Made by a program: the position numbers and the translations under genes. Under the pieces are notes generated by a model. It was not told the DNA's origin and made no database searches. It was given only the letters and a program-made list of their open reading frames with translations. This document shows positions 9,016 through 17,655 of a stretch of DNA of 44,055 nt, piece after piece. The number at the start of each line of letters is the position of its first letter. Position 1 is the stretch's first letter. Origin of the DNA: Brevibacterium sp. (GTDB lineage Bacteria; Actinomycetota; Actinomycetes; Actinomycetales; Brevibacteriaceae); the NCBI GenBank assembly GCA_031179165.1, contig JAPSIC010000010.1:1-44055 (forward strand), written 5' to 3'.

Positions 9016-10504
9016 TCGACATTTCCAGCGCCAATCGATTATAAAGATACTTATCGAAGCGGTCTGAAAGAGGAAGCGACAGCATCGAACACAAGAACCT
9101 TCTAGAATTCATAGGCAGAGCGGGCACGCACGCAAGATCGTACTCAGAGTACCCGAGGGCTGCCCACTTTGATAAACGGTGCTCCCAATAGAACATGTCA
9201 TAAAAATCAAATCCCTTTAGATTCGGTGCAGCGAACTGAGTAAACTCTAAATAGCGATCGAATTCGGTCAATACTGCCTTGTTGGAGCCAAAAGTTGAAG
9301 GAGTGAATTTGCGGGCTAGCAAGGTGGAGGATATTTCTTGCTCATCCCGCTCGCGATAAAAGCCGGTGCCAATCTCCCCGCCGATCGAAATGAAGAAGCT
9401 ACTTGATCGCGGCAATGCGTGATAAAGCGAAGAAGTCAAAGTTGGAAAACGTGCACCGACAGGAAAGGTTTCCTTATACAGAGCAGCCATGCCACTGCCA
9501 GCCTGCAATGGCTTGACATCTAGAACACGGAACTTCAGCGAAGCTTTCAAGGCGAGCTGATTAGCGCCTAGCAAATCAAGATAAGTGGTCTCGGGGTTGC
9601 GATCAAAGAAGTGGTAAGTCATGGCCGTGGTGTCGTGGGCCATAAATAGGTCCAAACTGCTAGTGAGTACAGTCCGAGCGTCTGAACCCGCAGTTAATCC
9701 AATAAATGACTGATCAGTCTGCCTCAACCAGAACGCAACTTGCGAACGCAACTCCGCGACAAACATTTCAAATGCCGCGTCCCGTGAGAGCTCCACCGAA
9801 TCGTCCAATGGGAAAAATCGACAATGGGCAGCATCGCCCGCGCGGAACGTAACGCGACAGTTGGCAAACAACTGGTCAACGTGGTCGAATGGAGTAATAG
9901 TGCCAGGAAGATACTTCCCGCCTGGACTAACGTATTCCGTCGATTCCATAACCCAACGACACGAGTCTGAAGTGAAAGGTCCCGCAAACTTCGATACTAA
10001 TGCGGAATGGGATGCGGCAAACACGCCTCGATCTGAACGATTCCAGAAGAAGGACAGTGCGCACATAGGATCGCCGTACACAACAGTTTGATCCTCGTCA
10101 GCGACGATCACAATATAGCGCCCAGATAGCCAAGCAACCGATCGATCGAGTTCTTCTTGACGGCCCGTAGCAACAGCACGGGAAAGTGACAGCAAGATGT
10201 CCTCAGGAGAATCACCTGGCGAGTTGGAGTCATTCACCCATCCGAGCACCGCAATGTCAAACGGCTCGCTAGCCATCGATCTAACATGTACTGGAAGATT
10301 CGGACTGACAGTGAGAAGCTGACCGGTCAGATGAAAGTTCTTCCAACCGCTAGGAATTTCACTAATCTTTAAACGGTCCGATCCGTCCAACATAAAACCC
10401 GCATCAAAAGGGTTAGAGTAGTTCAACAATTCAGCGGACGATCGTAAGCTGTGAGATCTCTTCACATAGGCGCGCCAAGCATTAGTGAGATCAACGTTAT
10501 TCAT
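9002..10504 (-). CDS. Asparagine-synthetase-like ATP-dependent amidotransferase homolog
   Basis: 500 aa from ATG 10504, seven bases after GGAGAGGA; a TTG 24 bases upstream would lie in front of that site. The N-terminal 180 residues resemble a class II glutamine amidotransferase shell (WLSGRYIVIVADEDQ, YGDPMCALSFFW) but lack the Cys2 nucleophile. The synthetase domain has a PP-loop-like GLTAGSDART (Ser274, Asp275) where canonical enzymes have SGGxDS, and near the C-terminus a WEHRLSKWAALG helix. It may activate a carboxylate by adenylation with an amine other than glutamine-derived ammonia. In a polysaccharide locus the likely substrate is a uronic acid such as ManNAcA (inference). Its DNA has distinctly lower GC than the flanks. 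Confidence 0.72.
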   Translation of the reverse strand: MNNVDLTNAWRAYVKRSHSLRSSAELLNYSNPFDAGFMLDGSDRLKISEIPSGWKNFHLTGQLLTVSPNLPVHVRSMASEPFDIAVLGWVNDSNSPGDSPEDILLSLSRAVATGRQEELDRSVAWLSGRYIVIVADEDQTVVYGDPMCALSFFWNRSDRGVFAASHSALVSKFAGPFTSDSCRWVMESTEYVSPGGKYLPGTITPFDHVDQLFANCRVTFRAGDAAHCRFFPLDDSVELSRDAAFEMFVAELRSQVAFWLRQTDQSFIGLTAGSDARTVLTSSLDLFMAHDTTAMTYHFFDRNPETTYLDLLGANQLALKASLKFRVLDVKPLQAGSGMAALYKETFPVGARFPTLTSSLYHALPRSSSFFISIGGEIGTGFYRERDEQEISSTLLARKFTPSTFGSNKAVLTEFDRYLEFTQFAAPNLKGFDFYDMFYWEHRLSKWAALGYSEYDLACVPALPMNSRRFLCSMLSLPLSDRFDKYLYNRLALEMSSAGS

Positions 10505-10540
10505 TGCAATTCCTCTCCAGTGCGCCAAAAATCAGCTTTC

Positions 10541-12670
10541 TTAAATCGCAAGCTGATCCCTACCGTCTCCCACAAATTTCATTTCTCCGGAACCGAACAG
10601 TTTCGCATCATCTGTCTTCCAAGTATGAGCATCTTTGTCTTGAAGCCGATTAACAACAAAGTTGAATCTATCAGAACTGTAGATTTTGCCTCCGTTTGCC
10701 CTCACCAGACTCAAGAATTCAGAGTCTTCGGAACGATTGAGCTCCGGGAACCTATACCTCTCGAAGGACGAGCGAGGTCCAGCCAGTGTCGCGCCTCGGA
10801 CGAAGTTTGTAAACCGGTTCTCATGCTCCGCATAAGTGAGGATCGTGCTATTCATGGATTCGAGGTAAATATAAGAACAAGCTTTTCCAACTATATCTGC
10901 GCCAGAGTAATCGATAGCGTTGACCATGTCCCGCACATAGTTCGGACCGTACCAATCGTCGTCGTCCATCCGAACTATCGTGTCTCCACTCGATGCGTTT
11001 ACCAACCGGTTAAGGTTCGCTCCGAGGCTATCGTCAGTATTTCCGAACATTACGCTAACATTTGCGACTTCATACTGCGACTTCAGGCTTTCGATCGCCG
11101 ATTGACCCAAGTTGAACCCGTGCGTGACAATTAATAGTTCATGAACACCAAATGTTTGACGCCCTACGTTCTCGAAAATCGTTTGTATGTTCTTTGGACG
11201 ATTGGTAGAGACTATGCACGACACTTTCGTTGCGAGTTCCTCGTACTCAAGATTAAGGTCGTCAAGTATTGTAATCACGCGATTACTGTATGTATGATGC
11301 TCCCAAGTATGGCGTTGCGCCAGGTGCACTTTACGTGACCGGTACTCGTCCGATCGCAATAGCGCACGCATCTTATTGTACGCCTCTTCTTCGTTATCCA
11401 CGACTGTAATCATTTCGTTTGGATAGAAATGATCGATAGCAGGACTAGGCGGAGTCACCACGGCAGCTCCACATGCAGTCGCTTCAAAGATTCGACGCGC
11501 GCACATCGTAGGTGAGTTAACTACCGAGTTGACGTTCAATATCACCTTGTAGGCATGGTAAGCAGTTATCATACTCAAATACGACAGTTTTCCTCTGACC
11601 GACGTGTGGTACGGGTCCGGGAATTGGTAGTTGTCGTCACCGTCGATTTGCCTGGAGTAGATATCAAACTGAAACTTCTGTGCAGCTGGCAGCAGGTATG
11701 AGAGTTGTTGCTTCCGCTCTGGGTATTTGTGCCTGAAGTACATGCCTCCGAAAGCAACTTCCAACTGGCGCTTAACCTGACCTACTCTGGCGGGATTATG
11801 AATCTTAGGCTGCGCAGCGAAGGGCAAAAGGAATATGTTCTCATGACCGAGCCGAGTTTTATACTCTTCGATCAAGTTGCCGTCAGTTGTGTAAACAAAA
11901 TCGAACAGTCTGGCGGTGTCAAGAAAATCCTCAAAATGCGGCGGATCCTCCTTGTTCCAGAAAATGGTTGGTACGCCGAGCTTATTGCAAGCCTCTACGA
12001 GTTCAATGATCGCGGGTCTAGGCGCAGACGGCCCCACTAAATGATACTTCCAGGCTCCCGAGTTGCCTTCCCATGCGCTCTCAACGAACAAGAAATCTGG
12101 CGTTTCCTGCTTGAGAAGCTCACGCCAATTGTCAGGCGTAGGATACTTCTGATTCCACTCCAAAGCAAAAGCCTGCGCTGTGAACTCATCAGCGATCATG
12201 AAAACTTTAATATTGTCAAAGCGCGGCTTACCGGACTCTATTGGCGCTTCGGGAAATTGGCGGTTTTTTGAGTGGGAACGTTCAGGTGCAACTTGTGTCT
12301 TCTTCCAGTTGGAATCGGCAGAAGCAGTGAGATTGGATCGTATTTCTCTAATGAGTGGCGCGGATCGACCGACCGTTCCGGCGGTATCACGAGTGATTTT
12401 CTCCACCCTACGTGATCGCCTATTCACTTCACCTATGTCCGACCGCAATCCCTCGGTTTGCGTCCTAGTGTAGCCGTTCAACTTTACTACTTGGTTCCTG
12501 ACTTCGCGGATCAGAATTACAATCTCGAGCCATACCCCGCCCAACACCAAGCCAATTACACCAGCGAGCGGATGCACCACCAGTCCAATTATGAAGGCAG
12601 TTAGAATTGATATTGAACACACGAGGAGCAGTTGCTTCTTTCCGAAGCTTGTCTTTAAGAACCTTAGCAT
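10541..12670 (-). CDS. Bifunctional glycosyltransferase: CgeB-like GT domain fused to GT2 domain
   Basis: 709 aa from ATG 12670. Two membrane-type stretches (about residues 12-50) and a coiled-coil-like region to about 130 tether the enzyme. Residues about 150-480 form a CgeB-like GT-B domain (FVESAWEGN, FWNKEDPPHFEDF, LPFAAQP, NVNSVVNSPTMCARRIFEA). Residues about 485-700 are a GT-A family 2 domain with VSCIVSTNRP and the DxD motif MDDDDW at 568-573. It is clearly paralogous to the gene at 22246-24138, which lacks the membrane/coiled-coil start. Low GC, as little as 21/60 in one line (10621-10680), suggests acquisition by transfer. Two active domains would let one protein add two sugars. Confidence 0.82.
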   Translation of the reverse strand: MLRFLKTSFGKKQLLLVCSISILTAFIIGLVVHPLAGVIGLVLGGVWLEIVILIREVRNQVVKLNGYTRTQTEGLRSDIGEVNRRSRRVEKITRDTAGTVGRSAPLIREIRSNLTASADSNWKKTQVAPERSHSKNRQFPEAPIESGKPRFDNIKVFMIADEFTAQAFALEWNQKYPTPDNWRELLKQETPDFLFVESAWEGNSGAWKYHLVGPSAPRPAIIELVEACNKLGVPTIFWNKEDPPHFEDFLDTARLFDFVYTTDGNLIEEYKTRLGHENIFLLPFAAQPKIHNPARVGQVKRQLEVAFGGMYFRHKYPERKQQLSYLLPAAQKFQFDIYSRQIDGDDNYQFPDPYHTSVRGKLSYLSMITAYHAYKVILNVNSVVNSPTMCARRIFEATACGAAVVTPPSPAIDHFYPNEMITVVDNEEEAYNKMRALLRSDEYRSRKVHLAQRHTWEHHTYSNRVITILDDLNLEYEELATKVSCIVSTNRPKNIQTIFENVGRQTFGVHELLIVTHGFNLGQSAIESLKSQYEVANVSVMFGNTDDSLGANLNRLVNASSGDTIVRMDDDDWYGPNYVRDMVNAIDYSGADIVGKACSYIYLESMNSTILTYAEHENRFTNFVRGATLAGPRSSFERYRFPELNRSEDSEFLSLVRANGGKIYSSDRFNFVVNRLQDKDAHTWKTDDAKLFGSGEMKFVGDGRDQLAI

Positions 12671-12787
12671 CTAGATTTCCCTAAACGTATTGTCGAACCC
12701 TTCGTGACCGCTCATGTGATTCACGGTTCAGGAACCGACATTCTGGATGTTGACGTAGCTTTGGGGAATCAAGTTCCCGGGGTCGGT

Positions 12788-13672
12788 CTATGGCGATCTC
12801 TTTTGCTCTTGACAGTTCAGGAGCGTGTACAGGCTGTCGCCAATGGAACGGTAATCCTGGTCTCTATAATGGAACGGCTCAGGCCCCCACTTGTGGTGTG
12901 GGGCGATGCGGACTTGCTCGCTCGACCTTGTGATTACCCATCGTACCGACTGCGCTGCTAGTTTGCGATAGCGCAAGTAGTCGAGGTTTGCGTGCGTAGC
13001 CCTATCGGCAAACTCTTCTGCCTCGGTCGGCTTAACGACGCGTAGATACTCCCACGCCTGCATGACGGTCCCGCCACTTGAAAGTCGCCGAATCGCCTCT
13101 CGAATGCCTCTCTGCAATTTCCGCCATCTGCGTCCCAGTTGAGACAGGAGGTCTCCTCGTGGATGCGGGGCGCCGTCCAAGGCACCTGCCCACTCTATGT
13201 TGAGTAGAACCGTCCTGTCCCAGACATTGAGCTTCCGGAGTCCGTCGATCAGCGTGTCGAACCCGCGCTTCCAGGCAGCGAAGTGCTCGTCGGTGCCGAA
13301 CTCCACCAGTCGCGCGCCTTGCCGTTCAGCAGCGGCTCCCGCCCCACAGGCTTCGATCTCAAGAGAGTTGGTCATCGTCGTTCCGTTCGGCCACAGCCAG
13401 TATCCGCGCCGCTCGTCCACGAGGTCAATGAGCACCAGGTCGAGATCATCGGCATTCTGCGTCACCCGCCGAAGTCCATCGCCTTTGAGGTCGCTGAGGA
13501 CCATGCGGCGTTGAAATGGCGAGTCAAGCCCGCTCACATCCACACCCTCTGTGCCATGTGGGGAGTAGAGGCTGGTCACGGACTGTCGGGCCACATAGGA
13601 CACGACTTCTGACTCCGGGATGAACTCACACGTATCACGACTCACGCAGGAGCCGAAGATCGCGATCTTCAT
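12788..13672 (-). CDS. DUF6270 family protein (GSCVSRD motif)
   Basis: 294 aa, ATG 13672 overlapping the stop of the ABC ATPase gene (ATGA). The N-terminus KIAIFGSCVSRDT (Ser8/Cys9) is the hallmark of the DUF6270 family, which resembles the first block of SGNH-type esterases and is often found in surface-polysaccharide loci. Further blocks include VLIDLVDERRG and a C-terminal HHKWGPEPFHYRD segment that could supply the His of a Ser-His pair. Activity has not, to my knowledge, been established. Coupling to an exporter ATPase points to modification or hand-over of the exported polymer (inference). A 117-base gap separates it from the next gene. Confidence 0.7.
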   Translation of the reverse strand: MKIAIFGSCVSRDTCEFIPESEVVSYVARQSVTSLYSPHGTEGVDVSGLDSPFQRRMVLSDLKGDGLRRVTQNADDLDLVLIDLVDERRGYWLWPNGTTMTNSLEIEACGAGAAAERQGARLVEFGTDEHFAAWKRGFDTLIDGLRKLNVWDRTVLLNIEWAGALDGAPHPRGDLLSQLGRRWRKLQRGIREAIRRLSSGGTVMQAWEYLRVVKPTEAEEFADRATHANLDYLRYRKLAAQSVRWVITRSSEQVRIAPHHKWGPEPFHYRDQDYRSIGDSLYTLLNCQEQKRSP

Positions 13673-15027
13673 CCTTCGCGTTCTCTCTGAGTCGAATCGG
13701 GCTGCTCAACGCCGGTCGTGATTGGCACGGTTTCATTATGAGGCTCGACGAACTCGCCGCGCATCTGCTGCCGCATACGATATCTCTGCTCGGCAGCACG
13801 GTGCGCGTTGGAGGCCAGACGCCTGCTCGTGAGGTCACTCGATTCTGCCACTGCGGAAGCCCGATCTCTGGGGTCGGCTGCGCGCAGCATCACCCGCTTC
13901 TCGCGGGGGCGGTAACGCAGCGGTGGCGGTTCGTCGTAGGCGCGCTGAATGCTCACTGCTTCCACCGCCGGTTTGGGCAGCACAGGGAACGTCGCCTGGG
14001 GGAAGTTCCCTTCGATCCTCTCCGGCCACACGTTCGGCGCCGACGCGCTCAATGGCAACGCGGTCGATTCCTCGACTTCCTCGATGACCTCGCGTCTCTT
14101 CACGTGTCGTGCGGCGGCTACCTTCTGTCCCTTCGAGGGGCGCTTCGCATGGCGGGGAATCGGGTTCTTCACCAGCTCGGGCTCGAGTATGTTTATCTCT
14201 TCCTTCCGAGCGTTGCGCACCACGTCATGGAGCAGCTTTCCAGCGATGTATTCCTTACCCTTGGCGACGTTCCACGCCCACCACCGATACTTCTCAGCAA
14301 TGGCATCCGCGGGGCCGTCCATGATGATCTCTCCCTGATGCATCCACACGGCACGAGTGCACAGCTCCTGGATCACCTTCGCCGCGTGGTTGACCAGAAG
14401 GACCGTGCCCGCTTCGGCAAGCAGCTCATCCATGGCCCTCTCGCTGCGTTCGGCGAAGCTAGCATCACCGGTGGACAGCGCTTCGTCGATGAGGAGGATC
14501 TTCGGCCGGGCGGCGAGCGCGATCGCGAAGCGAAGCCGCGCACCCATGCCGGAGGAGTAGGTGCCCATGGGACGGTGGATCGCCGCTCCCAGCGCCGAGA
14601 GGTCGACGACGTATTCGTATGCTTCAGCGGCTTCTTCTGGGGTCAGCCCCATGGCCAGGCATCCGAGACGGACGTTCTCACTTCCCGACAATGAGGGCTG
14701 CAATGCGGCCTGGACGCCGAGGAGCAACGGTTGGTACCGCACGAGGATGCGGCCACGGTCAGGCTGTTCGACGCCGGCGACGTTGCGCAGGAATGTCGAC
14801 TTTCCCGATCCGTTCGCGCCTACTATGCCGATCATCTCGCCCTCGCGGGCGACAAGACTGACTCCGCGCAACGCACGAACAGTGGTCTGCCCCTGGCGCC
14901 CGAGAGCGATGTCGCGGAGGCGGTTCAGACCCTTCGAGCGATGTGCCGGATCCTTCGTCCCGACCGTGTACCTGACCTGCACATCCTCGGCGATGATGTT
15001 CGCGGGACCATTCTCAGGAGCGTCCAT
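13669..15027 (-). CDS. ABC transporter ATP-binding protein, TagH/Wzt type, with long C-terminal tail
   Basis: 452 aa from ATG 15027 behind GGAGGAGA. The ATPase core has Walker A GANGSGKST (70-78), signature YSSGM (157-161), Walker B ILLIDE (177-182) and H-loop His214, and a split N-terminal segment typical of wall-polymer exporters. After about residue 260 comes a 190-residue tail rich in Arg, Lys, Pro and Glu with little predicted order. It does not look like the Wzt carbohydrate-binding domain. With the permease encoded next to it, the protein should drive export of a lipid-linked glycopolymer. The start overlaps the permease end by 14 nt and the stop overlaps the DUF6270 start by 4 nt. Confidence 0.9.
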   Translation of the reverse strand: MDAPENGPANIIAEDVQVRYTVGTKDPAHRSKGLNRLRDIALGRQGQTTVRALRGVSLVAREGEMIGIVGANGSGKSTFLRNVAGVEQPDRGRILVRYQPLLLGVQAALQPSLSGSENVRLGCLAMGLTPEEAAEAYEYVVDLSALGAAIHRPMGTYSSGMGARLRFAIALAARPKILLIDEALSTGDASFAERSERAMDELLAEAGTVLLVNHAAKVIQELCTRAVWMHQGEIIMDGPADAIAEKYRWWAWNVAKGKEYIAGKLLHDVVRNARKEEINILEPELVKNPIPRHAKRPSKGQKVAAARHVKRREVIEEVEESTALPLSASAPNVWPERIEGNFPQATFPVLPKPAVEAVSIQRAYDEPPPLRYRPREKRVMLRAADPRDRASAVAESSDLTSRRLASNAHRAAEQRYRMRQQMRGEFVEPHNETVPITTGVEQPDSTQREREG

Positions 15028-15895
15028 AGCTCTCCTCCCCACGCCAGAAGAACAGGAATCCGACTACTAGCAGACCGAATGCCCAGGTCGCAGCCGAGAG
15101 CCACATCCACCAGGGCGATGTCACTCCGTAGAGCAAGGAGTCGCGGGTGAGCTCGAGGTACGAGTACATCGGATTGATCCGCATCAGTGCCAGTAGTGCT
15201 GGATGATCAGCAAGCGCTACATCGATAACGAAGAACACTCCCGAGCCGTATAGCCAGAAGCGGCTCAGGATCGACATGAGATTGCCAAGGTCAGGAATCA
15301 TGTGGCCGGCACGCGCCAGCAGACAGGAGAGACCCACGTTAAAGATCGTCTGCAGAGCGATGATCGGGACGATGAGCACGATCCTCCAGCTTAGATGCTC
15401 GAGTGGGGGAATGACGATGAGGAGGAGGATCATCACGGCCAGACTGGGCATGAAGTCGAGCAGGTTGCGTGCGACTGTCGATATCGGCAGGGCCGCTCGC
15501 GGGAACTGAAATGCTCTGATCATCGCAGCGCCGGACCGAATCGCGCCGGTGCCACCCGTCACGCAGCGGGCGGTGTATTGGAAGAAGAAGACCCCGATGA
15601 CCAAGTAGCCAATGAAGTTCTCGACGCCGTCGGAGGTCTTGAGGATGAAGCCGAAGATGAACCAGAAAGCGAGGACGGACAGGAGGGGGTTGAGGAACAG
15701 CCAGCCGTATCCGAGCAGATTCTTGCGCGTCGAGCCGCTCACCTTCGCACGGGACTCTGCGATGATGAAATGTCGCCGGTTCCAAAGGCCCGACAGGTAG
15801 CTGCGCAGGCTGGTGCGTTTGCCCACGGGCACGAGTCCTTCGCTCGACACCGAAGGCATCGAGGTCAGCCCTAGCGGGTTTGTGGTTTCGCTCAT
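15014..15895 (-). CDS. ABC-2 type polysaccharide exporter permease (TagG-like), first system
   Basis: 293 aa from ATG 15895, after GGAGTG and in ATGA overlap with the upstream GT4 gene. Six hydrophobic segments follow an amphipathic N-terminus with the typical block LWNRRHFIIAESRAKVSGS; the end FLFFWRGEESYGRS is characteristic of TagG/Wzm-like permeases. It should form a homodimeric channel with the adjacent ATPase to flip undecaprenyl-linked polymer to the outer face of the membrane. It is paralogous in layout to the permease at 28902-29759. Confidence 0.9.
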   Translation of the reverse strand: MSETTNPLGLTSMPSVSSEGLVPVGKRTSLRSYLSGLWNRRHFIIAESRAKVSGSTRKNLLGYGWLFLNPLLSVLAFWFIFGFILKTSDGVENFIGYLVIGVFFFQYTARCVTGGTGAIRSGAAMIRAFQFPRAALPISTVARNLLDFMPSLAVMILLLIVIPPLEHLSWRIVLIVPIIALQTIFNVGLSCLLARAGHMIPDLGNLMSILSRFWLYGSGVFFVIDVALADHPALLALMRINPMYSYLELTRDSLLYGVTSPWWMWLSAATWAFGLLVVGFLFFWRGEESYGRS

Positions 15896-17655
15896 TTCAC
15901 TCCAGTCCCAACGAGCCGAGAATAGACGTGGCCGTATCGCTGACCGATGTCCTTCCACCTCCGTGTTTCGAGTACGTGAGTCCGCCCAGTTGAACCCATC
16001 CGCTGTCGAGCAGTTTCATCGGCGGCAAGCTCGGACAGAACGACTGCCAGTGCTTGCGGGTCCTCCGCCGTCACTGCGCGTCCTGCAGAGTCTGGCACAA
16101 GTTCTCTCAAAGCTGGAAGATCAGAGACGACCACAGGCCGGCCAAGCCCCATGGCTTCGATGGGTTTGATCGGTGTGACCAGCCGGCAGACCGGTTCGTT
16201 CTTCCGCGGGACCGCGATCATGTCGAGCGCGAGCTGAAGGTCGAGTGCCTGCGTCTGGGAGACCCGGCCGGCGAACACAGCGGCATCGCCGAGGACCGCA
16301 GCGCGCTCACGCAGCGCGGGAAGCGCGACACCGTCTCCCGCGATGAGCAGACGCAGATCGCTGCCCGCCTGCCGCGCCAGGATGACCGCGTCGACGAGAT
16401 CATCGAGGCCCTCGTATCCGACGATCGATGCCGCGGTTCCCACCCAAACTCCCCCGGTCGGCAGACCGAGGGTCACCCGCACCTCGGCGGGGTGACGATC
16501 GACGTCGGCTGCGACGACGGACTCGGAGACGGAATTCGGGATGAGAGTGATCGATTCGGCCGGGACTCCCTGCGAAACGAGGTGCTCACGCATCGTCTCT
16601 CCGAGAGTGATGACGGCATCGGCATCCGACGCCACCTCGGCTTCCTTCGCTCGCATCCACAGGAATCGCTGGCTGGACCGACGCTCGGCCCGCCCTGCGG
16701 CGGTGCTTCCGCCTGCGGCCCACGTCTCCTCGAGCACTCCCCTGACCTCGTAGACCCACGGCAAGCCGATGGACCGGGCTGCCGCGCCAGTTGCCAGCCC
16801 GTTGACGTAGTGGGTCGTGGTGTGGAGGACATCGACATCGCGTTCCGCAGCAATGCGGGCGATGCGCTCCGCCTGCTGGCCGAGTCGCAGAACCGGTGTC
16901 GGCTGGGGCAGCAGAGGAACGTGTCGCAGATAGTCGACACCTTCGACGGTCTCCCGGGGACCAGAGCTCAAGCGGCCGATGGTCCCGGGGTAGGACGGAC
17001 GGGTCATGGCGGCCACCGGATGACCGGCGTCCTGCAATGTCCTGAGAATCAGATGCGAGCGGTAGGCGTAACCGGACCGCGTGTGCGGGAGCGAGTTGGT
17101 GAGCAGGTGCAGGGAGGAGGCAGGGGCCGACTCCCCGGGGCGGCTTCCCGCAACGGTGCGGCGTCCCGCCGGTCGAGCCAGGACACGGGCCTCGGCTTCC
17201 GGCCACCACCCGGGCTGCAGCACGTCACGTTCGGACCGCAGACGCTTCGCCCGGCGACCCTTCGGCAATGCTGCGATGGCGTCATCGATACGGCCCTCGC
17301 TCCACAGGATCCTCGAGCGCAATGCCTCCGCCCCGGGCACAGCCTCGGCGATCGTCGCGGCCTCAGCCGGAAGGCCCAGGTTGAGCGCGATCTCACCGAG
17401 GAGCCGGGAGTGCGAATCCCCCGTCGCGCTGGTGACGATCGACTTCGCCGTCGTCTCCTTCCCGAGCAGCCACGCGGATGCCGCCTGCGCCGCCGCGCCG
17501 GGAACCCGGGCCAGGGCATGTCCGACGCCTCTCGAGGCCGGAGCGGGGAGTCGTCTGGCCAACTGCATGGCGAAGAAGACGCGGTCCTCGGTCACGTGGC
17601 CGGCCGTCGTCATGGCGATGTTGGCAAGCTGCCTCAGTAAGAAGAGCGGGTTCAT
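15892..17655 (-). CDS. Family 4 glycosyltransferase with N-terminal extension
   Basis: 587 aa from ATG 17655 (ATGA overlap with the previous stop; a GTG two codons upstream is possible). The GT-B fold starts only near residue 183 with SLHLLTNSLPHTRSGYA. The donor-site region carries VGTAASIVGYEGLDDLV, LLIAGDGV and a PIKPIEAMGLGRPVVVSD block equivalent to the EX7E motif of GT4. The preceding 180 residues are Ala/Arg-rich, helical and not part of the catalytic fold; I do not recognise them. Retaining transfer from a nucleotide sugar to the growing lipid-linked chain is expected; the sugar is unknown. Confidence 0.82.
   Translation of the reverse strand: MNPLFLLRQLANIAMTTAGHVTEDRVFFAMQLARRLPAPASRGVGHALARVPGAAAQAASAWLLGKETTAKSIVTSATGDSHSRLLGEIALNLGLPAEAATIAEAVPGAEALRSRILWSEGRIDDAIAALPKGRRAKRLRSERDVLQPGWWPEAEARVLARPAGRRTVAGSRPGESAPASSLHLLTNSLPHTRSGYAYRSHLILRTLQDAGHPVAAMTRPSYPGTIGRLSSGPRETVEGVDYLRHVPLLPQPTPVLRLGQQAERIARIAAERDVDVLHTTTHYVNGLATGAAARSIGLPWVYEVRGVLEETWAAGGSTAAGRAERRSSQRFLWMRAKEAEVASDADAVITLGETMREHLVSQGVPAESITLIPNSVSESVVAADVDRHPAEVRVTLGLPTGGVWVGTAASIVGYEGLDDLVDAVILARQAGSDLRLLIAGDGVALPALRERAAVLGDAAVFAGRVSQTQALDLQLALDMIAVPRKNEPVCRLVTPIKPIEAMGLGRPVVVSDLPALRELVPDSAGRAVTAEDPQALAVVLSELAADETARQRMGSTGRTHVLETRRWKDIGQRYGHVYSRLVGTGVK

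Noticed and set aside
9002-10504. Housekeeping asparagine synthetase (asnB)
   Set aside because: The Cys2 nucleophile is missing, the PP-loop is altered, and the gene sits within a polysaccharide operon.
9000-12790. Mobile element carrying the low-GC genes
   Set aside because: No transposase, terminal repeats or att-like duplications were seen at the edges. Cassette exchange by recombination is simpler.
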